From NCBI GenBank assembly GCA_964503355.1, contig CAZCZS010000083.1, forward strand, positions 1 through 6,692: a DNA stretch of 6,692 nucleotides, read 5' to 3'. The notes beneath the pieces were generated by a model that searched no databases, was not told where the DNA came from, and was given only the letters and a program-made list of their open reading frames with translations. The stretch comes from Mesoaciditoga sp964503355. Lineage in GTDB: Bacteria; Thermotogota; Thermotogae; Mesoaciditogales; Mesoaciditogaceae. Every line of letters starts with the position of its first letter. Within the stretch, counting starts at the first letter, position 1. Made by a program: the position numbers and the translations under genes. This document shows, one piece after another, positions 1 through 5,468 of the stretch.

Positions 1-39
1 GGACCTAACGCGCTTGATGGAGTCTTTGTCCTTAACGTC

Positions 40-61
40 ATTCCGGTCTACGAGCCGGAAT
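40..61. repeat. Hairpin in left repeat (ATTCCGG/CCGGAAT)
   Basis: ATTCCGG at 40-46 pairs perfectly with CCGGAAT at 55-61 across an 8-base loop. No T-run follows, so it looks like a structural part of the repeat and not an intrinsic terminator. Confidence 0.65.
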
Positions 62-82
62 CCCGTTCTTTGAAGGATGAGA

Positions 83-101
83 TCCTGAATCAAGTTCAGG
101 A
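83..101. repeat. Hairpin in left repeat (TCCTGAA/TTCAGGA)
   Basis: TCCTGAA at 83-89 pairs perfectly with TTCAGGA at 95-101 across the 5-base loop TCAAG. The TTCAGGA arm opens the segment shared with the right-edge copy and recurs at 116-122, so the word is a building block of the repeat. Confidence 0.65.
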
Positions 102-249
102 CGACCTACGGCCGGTTCAGGAGACCTCCGGCTGGTACGGCATGACAAAAAGAGAAGATCCAGGATGACATCTTCAAAAAACTCTCTCATCGCTTAAAAG
201 TCATTGAGTTGTAAAATTGAGGTGCAAGTTGAATTAAGTTACCAATTGC

Positions 250-278
250 TTGACAAATAAAACGTCATGTTCTATAGT
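250..278 (+). promoter_or_regulatory. Sigma-70-type promoter of the sugar operon
   Basis: TTGACA at 250-255 matches the -35 consensus exactly. TATAGT at 273-278 matches five of six bases of the -10, and the spacer is the optimal 17 bases. Transcription should start near 285, leaving a leader of only about 20-30 bases before the kinase start. The promoter lies about 50 bases past the end of the left repeat. No clear operator was seen, so expression may be fairly constitutive. Confidence 0.85.
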
Positions 279-304
279 GAAAACAAAAAACCAAAGAGAG
301 TGGA

Positions 305-1231
305 GTGAAAGTTTTGAGCGTTTTGATAATTGGTGAACTGTTAATAGATCTCATTTCTAAAGAATATGCGAAAGATCTGTCACAAGCCGAATCATTTGAA
401 AGACATTTCGGAGGCTCACCGGCCAACATAGCGATGAATCTTATCGATTTGGGAATAAAACCTTTTCTAATTTCAAGAGTGGGAAATGATTCATTTGGAA
501 AGGCCATCATAAAAAGATTGAAAGAACGAAAAATAGAAGTGAAAAATATTCAGTTTGATCGCTCAGAACCAACATCGATGGTTTTGGTTTCAAGATCCAA
601 AAAAAGCCCGGATTTTCTCCCCTTACGAGGAGCGGATTTCCGTCTCGAATTTCCCGCGGACGCCTCTCAACTCGTGAAAAATGTGAATTTTGTTCATTTT
701 AGCAGTTGGGCCATTTCCAGAGAACCCGCTCGTTCAGTCACTTTAAGACTCCTTAAAATGGCTAAAGAAAGGCGTGTGAAAATATGTTTTGATCCCAATT
801 ACAGAGAAATATTGTGGGAGAAGGGAGAAGATGGCAGAACTTTCATAAAAAAACTCTTAAAAGGTATCTTTTTGGTAAAACCCTCGTTAGATGACGCAAG
901 ATGCTTGTTTGGTGATATGAACGAAAAGAAATACGTTCAAATCTTTCACGACTTAGGCGTTGAAAACGTGGTTCTAACCTTGGGTGAAGATGGCGTCATC
1001 GTTTCAAATGGAAAAGAGATGAGAAAATTTCCATCTCTTGCAAAGAAAGTGGTTGATTCCACGGGAGCCGGCGACGCGTTTTGGTCCGGCATGTATTACG
1101 CTTTGCTTAAGGGGAAAAATGTGTTCGAAGCTGCCGTTTTTGGAAGCGTGGCGGCCGCTTTTAGAGTTGAAACCGTCGGCGCTGACGCACCACTTTTACC
1201 GGTGGAAAAACTGTTGAAAAGATATACTTGA
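305..1231 (+). CDS. PfkB-family carbohydrate kinase, probable fructokinase
   Basis: This is a cytoplasmic ribokinase-fold sugar kinase that transfers the ATP gamma-phosphate to a sugar hydroxyl. The first strand reads VLIIGELLIDLI (residues 6-17). The N-terminal PfkB signature is GGSPANIAMN (36-45), a sugar-side DPNYRE motif lies at 163-168, and the C-terminal signature DSTGAGDAFWSG (251-262) contains catalytic base Asp257 and the GAGD anion hole. Its 308 residues are normal for the family. GTG 305 is used here, but TTG 314 has the better Shine-Dalgarno (GGAG 302-305, 8-base gap) and would give a typical N-terminus, three residues shorter. It is first in an operon with a sucrose-phosphate-synthase-like gene and overlaps the longest reading of that gene (TTGA). 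Fructokinases occur beside sps genes in sucrose clusters of some methylotrophs, which favours fructose as substrate and fructose 6-phosphate as the acceptor supplied to the next enzyme. 2-Keto-3-deoxygluconate or another ketose remains possible: family certain, substrate inferred. Confidence 0.92.
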   Translation: MKVLSVLIIGELLIDLISKEYAKDLSQAESFERHFGGSPANIAMNLIDLGIKPFLISRVGNDSFGKAIIKRLKERKIEVKNIQFDRSEPTSMVLVSRSKKSPDFLPLRGADFRLEFPADASQLVKNVNFVHFSSWAISREPARSVTLRLLKMAKERRVKICFDPNYREILWEKGEDGRTFIKKLLKGIFLVKPSLDDARCLFGDMNEKKYVQIFHDLGVENVVLTLGEDGVIVSNGKEMRKFPSLAKKVVDSTGAGDAFWSGMYYALLKGKNVFEAAVFGSVAAAFRVETVGADAPLLPVEKLLKRYT

Positions 1232-1260
1232 AAATTCAAAAGGTGAAAGGATGGTTAAAG

Positions 1261-2709
1261 TTGAGAATCGCTTTTTTCAATCCACAGGGCAATTTCGATC
1301 CGAAGGACAGTTATTGGACTTCTCATCCTGATTTTGGAGGCCAGCTTGTTTACGTTAAAGAAGTTGCAACTCATATGGCTTTAGCTGGAATAAACGTGGA
1401 CATTTTTACCAGAAGGATAAACGATCCCCATTGGCCCGAATTTTCCTCCGAAATGGACCGCTATCCTGGGATAGACAACCTCAGAATAATCAGGATAAAG
1501 TTCGGCGGAGATGGATTCTTACCCAAGGAGAAGCTTTGGCCTTATTTAAGAGAATACGTGAAAGGAATAGAAAAATTTTACCAAGAAGAAAGAAGAAAGC
1601 CGGATTTCGTGACGGCACATTACGGCGACGGTGGAATATCCGCGGCCATGTTCGCTTCAAGAAACGAGGTTCCTTACTCTTTTACCGCTCATTCACTCGG
1701 AGCTCAGAAGATGGACAAACTTCACGTGAATTCGAAAAACATCAAGGAAATGGACTTGAAATACAATTTTTCCACTCGAATAAATGCGGAAAGGATCGCC
1801 ATGAAATATTCTTCATTTAACGTTACAAGCACTTCGATGGAAAGATACGAACAGTATTCCCACGAATTGTACAAAGCGTGGATAGATGTTAAGGATGATG
1901 AGAAATTCAAGATCATTCCACCAGGGGTGAATTTAAAGATTTTCAACACACATTTCAGTACGAAAGACGAAGAGATGAAAAAAAGGTTGGAAAATCTCGT
2001 TAAGAGGTATTCTTCGCCTTCGCGAATTGAATTACCCTTTGTGATTTTATCCGCTCGCATGGTTCAAAAGAAGAACCACATTTCAGCACTACGAGCTTAT
2101 GTAAGGGACGAATGGTTAAAGGATCACGCGAATTTTTTGATAGTCGTCAGGGGAATGGAGGACGTTTACAAAGAGTATGAAAAGCTCAAAGGAGATGAAA
2201 GGAACGTACTCGCCGAGATCGTGGAACTCGTAAAAGCGGAAAAAGTTGAAGATCGATTGTTATTCATAAGCGGGAATGGGCAAAATGAGCTTGCATTTCT
2301 TTACAGAGTGGCTTCCAAGAAGAATTCGATCTTTTGCAATCCCGCCCTCTACGAACCGTTTGGTTTGTCGATTATAGAAGCCATGGCATGTGGATTACCG
2401 GTTGTGGCAACGAAAAATGGTGGACCTTCTGAAATATTGAAAGATTCTCACCAAGAGTACGGCATTTTGGCGGATCCTCAGAAGATCTTGGAAATCTCCA
2501 AAGGGTTCAAATTTCTCTTGAGCAACGAAAAAAGATATCTCAGTTTTCGCAAAGTGGGAATAGATCGCGTGAAAAGCAAGTACACTTGGAACGCCACCGC
2601 CGAAGGGTATTTGTCGGCCATAGAAGAAAAAAAAGACGCTTCCTTTCAACGACCAGTGATTCCGGATTTTTTCTGGAATGGAAAATTGGCACCTAAGGTC
2701 GTTTTGTGA
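1261..2709 (+). CDS. GT4 glycosyltransferase, sucrose-phosphate synthase type
   Basis: Probably makes sucrose 6-phosphate from UDP-glucose and fructose 6-phosphate in the cytoplasm. The fold is GT-B. Counting from TTG 1261 (482 residues), the N-terminal domain has NPQGN (7-11), the FGGQ acceptor loop (25-28), HYGDGG (120-125) and HSLGAQK (144-150) with the conserved His144. The C-terminal domain has nucleotide-diphosphate residues Arg266 and Lys271 in ARMVQKKN, and the E-x7-E motif in EPFGLSIIEA (Glu365, Glu373). From memory, the N-terminal half closely resembles the structurally solved Halothermothrix orenii sucrose-phosphate synthase. The frame is open from TTG 1228, overlapping the kinase stop; TTG 1261 is preferred because AAGGATGG lies 5-12 bases upstream and the protein then begins at the first strand. 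The C-terminus (about 460-482) lacks the phosphatase domain found in some homologues. The related mannosylfructose-phosphate synthases use GDP-mannose and share these motifs, so the donor sugar is inferred. Confidence 0.9.
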   Translation: MRIAFFNPQGNFDPKDSYWTSHPDFGGQLVYVKEVATHMALAGINVDIFTRRINDPHWPEFSSEMDRYPGIDNLRIIRIKFGGDGFLPKEKLWPYLREYVKGIEKFYQEERRKPDFVTAHYGDGGISAAMFASRNEVPYSFTAHSLGAQKMDKLHVNSKNIKEMDLKYNFSTRINAERIAMKYSSFNVTSTSMERYEQYSHELYKAWIDVKDDEKFKIIPPGVNLKIFNTHFSTKDEEMKKRLENLVKRYSSPSRIELPFVILSARMVQKKNHISALRAYVRDEWLKDHANFLIVVRGMEDVYKEYEKLKGDERNVLAEIVELVKAEKVEDRLLFISGNGQNELAFLYRVASKKNSIFCNPALYEPFGLSIIEAMACGLPVVATKNGGPSEILKDSHQEYGILADPQKILEISKGFKFLLSNEKRYLSFRKVGIDRVKSKYTWNATAEGYLSAIEEKKDASFQRPVIPDFFWNGKLAPKVVL

Positions 2710-2729
2710 AAAAGCGCTTTGCGGCGAAC

Positions 2730-2772
2730 GTTCAACGATGTTAAAAAATCTGTTATAATCAAGTTCAACGAT
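2730..2772 (+). promoter_or_regulatory. Direct repeat GTTCAACGAT around the promoter, possible operator
   Basis: The 10-mer GTTCAACGAT occurs exactly at 2730-2739, over the -35 region, and again at 2763-2772, over the predicted transcription start. The copies are 33 bases apart, close to three helical turns, and would face the same side of the DNA. This arrangement suits a dimeric or looping regulator. No regulator gene is in the window and no third copy was found, so the role is inferred. Confidence 0.4.
2731..2759 (+). promoter_or_regulatory. Extended -10 promoter of the four-gene operon
   Basis: TATAAT at 2754-2759 is a perfect -10, preceded by TGT to give the extended TGn motif. The -35 position, 17 bases away, reads TTCAAC (2731-2736) and is weak, as often seen with extended -10 promoters. 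A start near 2766 gives a leader of about 60 bases. No intrinsic terminator separates this promoter from the upstream glycosyltransferase, so some read-through is likely. Confidence 0.78.
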
Positions 2773-2826
2773 AGAGCGTGAGGATATCAACGCGATTTCG
2801 AAACTAAGTTTAAAGGAGTGAGGAAA

Positions 2827-3522
2827 ATGAAGAAGATGATGCTTTTGTTCCTTATGATAAGCGCTTTGGCGGTTTCATACGCTTTTTCTTATCCGCTGGA
2901 TAAGATTTTGCTTAAAAATTTCAATACCACCATGACACTGGCCAAATACGAACAAAAAGATGCAATCGTCATATTTTCAGATCCTGGATGTTTTTACTGT
3001 AAAAAGTTAAAAAGTGAGACTTTGACTGATAAAATCGTTCAAGAGATAATCGCCAACAATTTCGTGGTTGCGGAAATTTATCCAACGGATGAAAAGGCCA
3101 CCTTTGAAGGCAAAACGTATTCTTACAGAGATCTCTTCGTCGGCTTTGGTGTGAAGGGAACACCCACGATAATATTTTTCACTTCCAACGGAGAACCTAT
3201 CACCTACGTTCCTGGTTACGTGGACGCGAAGAATTTCGCCATGATACTGAGATACATAGCCACCAAACAGTACATTAAAAAAGTGAATTTCAAAGATTAT
3301 CTTAAAACAAATGATACGTTTGTCGGTACCCCAACCATTTTGGAAATATCGAAGGAAATCGCCGCGTACATACTATCTCAGGACCCACTGAGTACCTCAG
3401 ATGTGAAGCCCGCGAAAGACAAATTTTTGAAGTACGTGATCAACGATAAGTATGCTCTTCAAACGGCACAGAAGATGAAAGATGAAGGTTTTTACAATAT
3501 CTTTGTGGTGAAGGAAAAATAA
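2827..3522 (+). CDS. Exported thioredoxin-fold protein with CxxC and rhodanese-like tail
   Basis: Predicted extracytoplasmic thiol-disulfide protein of 231 residues. The frame is open from GTG 2818, but AGGAG (2814-2818) sits 8 bases before ATG 2827, and that start gives a clean signal peptide: MKKMM, a hydrophobic core to about residue 18, and cleavage near AFS/YP. There is no lipobox Cys. The thioredoxin domain (about 25-150) has strand AIVIFSDPGC, active site CFYC (Cys55, Cys58) and the cis-proline loop GTPTIIFF (Pro113). It resembles the DsbC/SoxW-like thioredoxin_2 group. The tail (about 160-231) has DP..DV and then ALQTAQKMKDEGFYNIFVV, which recalls the end of a rhodanese domain (alpha helix, G-F-x-N-V, strand). 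The catalytic CxxGxR loop is absent, replaced by INDKYA, and there is no Cys in the tail. It is first in its operon and the next start follows its stop directly. The redox fold is confident; substrate and the tail assignment are not. Confidence 0.82.
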   Translation: MKKMMLLFLMISALAVSYAFSYPLDKILLKNFNTTMTLAKYEQKDAIVIFSDPGCFYCKKLKSETLTDKIVQEIIANNFVVAEIYPTDEKATFEGKTYSYRDLFVGFGVKGTPTIIFFTSNGEPITYVPGYVDAKNFAMILRYIATKQYIKKVNFKDYLKTNDTFVGTPTILEISKEIAAYILSQDPLSTSDVKPAKDKFLKYVINDKYALQTAQKMKDEGFYNIFVVKEK

Positions 3523-4380
3523 TTGATAGGTTACGTTAGACCGGATGTCGATGAGTTAAAAGTTAAAGAGCTAAAGCTGTACAGATCTTATTATTGCGGT
3601 ATTTGCACGGCGTTGGCCGATAAATATGGACCCTTATCGCGCGTTTTTTTGAGTTACGATGCCACTTTTATGGCGATTGTGAAAGATGCGTTCAACGAGA
3701 AAGCCCCCACTTTCAAGAAGGCTCGATGTCCTCTTCCGCCGTTTCAGAAGAAAAGAGTTGTTTCAAGAAACGACGCGATAGGCATGGGAGTTGAAATTTC
3801 CCAAATCGGTATGAAGTTGAAAATGGATGATTTGAAAAGGGATGAAGGTAGGATTAAGAAAGCCTTCGCTTACCTTTTCAATCCACTTTTCGGAAAGGTG
3901 AACTCCTCTCTTTTTGAAAGCGTAAAACACGATGTGAACGAAATGTTTTTCTATGAAATATCCTCATCCTCTGAACCGAATGAGCCGGCTGAAGCTTTTG
4001 GGAGAGCCGTTATGAAGATGATGAGTTGGAGGAAAATCGATGAGAAGGCGGCTTTTCTGTTGTATCTGATCGGTAAATGGGTTTACATCGCGGATGCTCT
4101 TGATGATTTGGAAGAGGATTTGAAAAAGAAAACGTACAACCCTTATTTGTTGAAATACGGTTCTTTCCTTGCAAATATGGAAAATTCTCAATTCACAGAA
4201 TTCGTAAGAGAAAAGGAAAAGGCATCGGTGAATTTCTTGCTTTTGAGAATTCAAGAAGAATTTTCGAAGATCGAAAATGATATGAAAAGAAACTCATCTT
4301 TGATAAAGAACGTGATTTTTTACGGAATACCCAAGATCACCCAAAAGATTTTGAACAAGAAGGAGAGAGATGAAGTGTGA
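3523..4380 (+). CDS. DUF5685-like protein with CxxC and Asp-rich helix motif
   Basis: The function is unknown. The N-terminus, IGYVRP..ELKVKE then YRSYYCGICTAL (Cys25, Cys28), and the following SYDATFM and CPLPPFQKK (Cys69) match my memory of the DUF5685 family, common in Clostridia and often beside a J-domain gene, as here. The protein is 285 residues, mostly helical, with no signal peptide or clear membrane segment, so it is probably cytoplasmic. Residues 186-208 include ADALDDLEEDLKKKTYNP (Asp191, Asp194, Asp195, Asp199), which resembles the second Asp-rich motif of squalene/phytoene synthases (N-x-x-R-D-x-x-E-D, then Y-x-P). No convincing first DxxxD helix was found, so the likeness could be convergent. 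The start is TTG 3523, directly after the previous TAA, with AAGGA (3511-3515) 7 bases upstream. The stop overlaps the next start by four bases (GTGA), implying translational coupling with the J-protein. Three cysteines (25, 28, 69) could bind a metal. Confidence 0.78.
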   Translation: MIGYVRPDVDELKVKELKLYRSYYCGICTALADKYGPLSRVFLSYDATFMAIVKDAFNEKAPTFKKARCPLPPFQKKRVVSRNDAIGMGVEISQIGMKLKMDDLKRDEGRIKKAFAYLFNPLFGKVNSSLFESVKHDVNEMFFYEISSSSEPNEPAEAFGRAVMKMMSWRKIDEKAAFLLYLIGKWVYIADALDDLEEDLKKKTYNPYLLKYGSFLANMENSQFTEFVREKEKASVNFLLLRIQEEFSKIENDMKRNSSLIKNVIFYGIPKITQKILNKKERDEV

Positions 4381-4967
4381 AAGATCCTTACGAAGTGCTC
4401 GGAGTGAGGCGAGGGGCAAGCAAAGATGAAATAAGACAAGCTTACAGGGAACTTGTCAAAAAATATCATCCTGACAAATTTCAATCCAACCCGGATATGC
4501 TCAAGCTTGCGGAAGAAAAGATGAAAGAGATCAACGAAGCTTACGACTATCTGATGAATCATGTCGACGAAGCTGGTTACTCTTCTCAAACTTCCGCTTC
4601 ACAAGAAGATAAAAGGATATACGCTCAGGTCAGACAGATGATTCAACGTGGATCGCTTTACGAGGCTGAAGATCTGTTGATGAAGATCTCGGATAAGAGC
4701 AATCCCGAATGGTATTTTCTCAACGGGGTGATATACGCACAACGCGGATGGTACGATAAAGCTTACGATTATCTTAGAATAGCCCATGAAACAGATCCGT
4801 CTAATGCCGAATACGCCCAATCTTTTGAAACCATAAAAAGAGCTCAAAGAAGTGGACCGGTATACACGGGAACGCCACAGATGGGAGACGACACGACCGC
4901 CTGTTTAAGTTGTTGCGCGACTTTGGCATGCACGGATCTTTGCTGTCACTGTTTGGGAGGATGTTGA
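4377..4967 (+). CDS. J-domain co-chaperone with TPR-like middle and Cys-rich tail
   Basis: A non-canonical DnaJ-type (class C) protein of 196 residues that should stimulate the ATPase of DnaK and bring it to a specific client. The J-domain (about 2-62) starts DPYEVLGV, has the essential HPD at 31-33 and helix IVN-type EINEAYDYL (51-59). There is no G/F region and no DnaJ zinc domain with CxxCxGxG repeats. Residues about 80-155 look like two TPR-type helical pairs (EAEDLLMKI; WYFLNGVIYAQRGWYDKAYDYLRIA). The tail holds eight cysteines in 21 residues (176, 179, 180, 185, 189, 190, 192, 196), ending CCHCLGGC at the very C-terminus. I recall similar tails in clostridial homologues next to DUF5685. 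The tail could bind a metal or Fe-S cluster, or be lipid-modified like the eukaryotic cysteine-string J-protein; neither is shown. GTG 4377 overlaps the upstream stop (GTGA), with AGGAG at 4361-4365. Confidence 0.88.
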   Translation: MKDPYEVLGVRRGASKDEIRQAYRELVKKYHPDKFQSNPDMLKLAEEKMKEINEAYDYLMNHVDEAGYSSQTSASQEDKRIYAQVRQMIQRGSLYEAEDLLMKISDKSNPEWYFLNGVIYAQRGWYDKAYDYLRIAHETDPSNAEYAQSFETIKRAQRSGPVYTGTPQMGDDTTACLSCCATLACTDLCCHCLGGC

Positions 4968-5468
4968 GTGCTGAAAACGAAAAATATAGCGTATGGAGCG
5001 ATGTACGCCGCTTTTTCCGTGGTGCTCCTTTCCATATCCGTTTCACTTGGTGATGATCCTTTCACCTTGATGTTGGCTTCTTTACCGATAGCGTTTTTGT
5101 TGGATCAATTCGATGTTAAAACGGCCCTGACGTCTTATTCGACGGTCTTGTTTTTGACTTTCGCTCTCTTTGGATTTAGAGCCAGCGTTATAGGTTTTGC
5201 CATACTTTTTGGACCTTACACCGTTATAAGAGGCTTCGTATCCAAGAGAGGGTTTCTTTACATGATAGTGAGATGGTCCATTTTAACTTTGTTGGGTTTT
5301 GGAGCTTACGAAGTTATAAATTTGTTTGTAAGGATAGATGAAGAGTACTTCAAACTCGCCAGCATAGTTCTGCTTTTACTTTCTCTCTTTTTGTACGAAC
5401 GGCTTGTCGAGTACGCCGTGATCTGGCACAGGCGTTTTTTCAAGAGGTTTTCAAATAAGGCACGATGA
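4968..5468 (+). CDS. Small polytopic inner-membrane protein, S-component or DUF2232-like
   Basis: A hydrophobic protein of 166 residues with about six predicted membrane segments (roughly 8-28, 32-47, 52-70, 72-88, 97-120, 128-148). It has a basic C-terminal tail (HRRFFKRF..KAR) that would lie in the cytoplasm. The N-terminal pattern (IAYGAMYAAFSVVLL) and the FGPYTVIRGFVSKRG loop (81-95) recall ECF-transporter substrate-binding S-components or DUF2232 proteins, but no diagnostic motif was recognised; family and ligand are open. GTG 4968 directly follows the J-protein stop (TGA 4965-4967). Its strong Shine-Dalgarno GGGAGG (4955-4960), 7 bases upstream, lies inside the codons for the last Leu-Gly-Gly of the J-protein, so translation is probably coupled. 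It is last in the operon, and its final 29 bases overlap the end of the convergent AI-2E family gene. Confidence 0.7.
   Translation: MLKTKNIAYGAMYAAFSVVLLSISVSLGDDPFTLMLASLPIAFLLDQFDVKTALTSYSTVLFLTFALFGFRASVIGFAILFGPYTVIRGFVSKRGFLYMIVRWSILTLLGFGAYEVINLFVRIDEEYFKLASIVLLLLSLFLYERLVEYAVIWHRRFFKRFSNKAR

Larger units (their letters stand above)
37..200 (+). repeat. Dispersed GC-rich intergenic repeat, left copy
   Basis: This non-coding stretch is GC-rich beside AT-rich neighbours. Its part from 94 to about 200 recurs at the other end of the window (about 6583-6691) as reverse complement. By eye there are about nine substitutions and one or two single-base indels in about 107 bases, roughly 90% identity. 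Positions 37-46 (GTCATTCCGG) and 160-169 (CCAGGATGAC) form an imperfect terminal inverted repeat, 8 of 10, around a core of about 133 bases. Two hairpins (40-61 and 83-101) and a degenerate tandem unit starting GACCT (from 103 and from 123) lie inside. The GTCATTCCGG and TCCTGAA..TTCAGGA words are typical of dispersed, structured bacterial intergenic repeats of REP or MITE type. No transposase is present. Homology runs past the inner GTCAT-type end to about 200, so the true unit ends are uncertain. Confidence 0.8.

Noticed and set aside
1..304. Possible CRISPR array, tRNA or riboswitch in the left non-coding region
   Set aside because: The repeats are unequal, degenerate and hairpin-forming, without regular spacers. 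No cloverleaf or known riboswitch core was seen, and the leader after the promoter is only about 20-30 bases.
1431..1820. Plus-strand open frame of 129 codons inside the glycosyltransferase
   Set aside because: It is a frame-shifted, Arg-rich shadow of a well-conserved N-terminal domain, with no sign of a frameshift in the real gene.
2711..2720. AAAGCGCTTT palindrome after the glycosyltransferase stop, considered as a terminator
   Set aside because: It is self-complementary with no loop and no following T-run, so it does not fit an intrinsic terminator.
2395..2790. Minus-strand open frame of 131 codons
   Set aside because: It lies mostly antisense to the glycosyltransferase C-terminal domain, whose E-x7-E motif is clear in the plus frame. 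It has no good ribosome site and a low-complexity translation.
2778..2807. Nine-codon leader frame (GTG to TAA) upstream of the thioredoxin-fold gene
   Set aside because: It has no clear ribosome site, no run of a regulatory amino acid, and no attenuator hairpin with a T-run after it.
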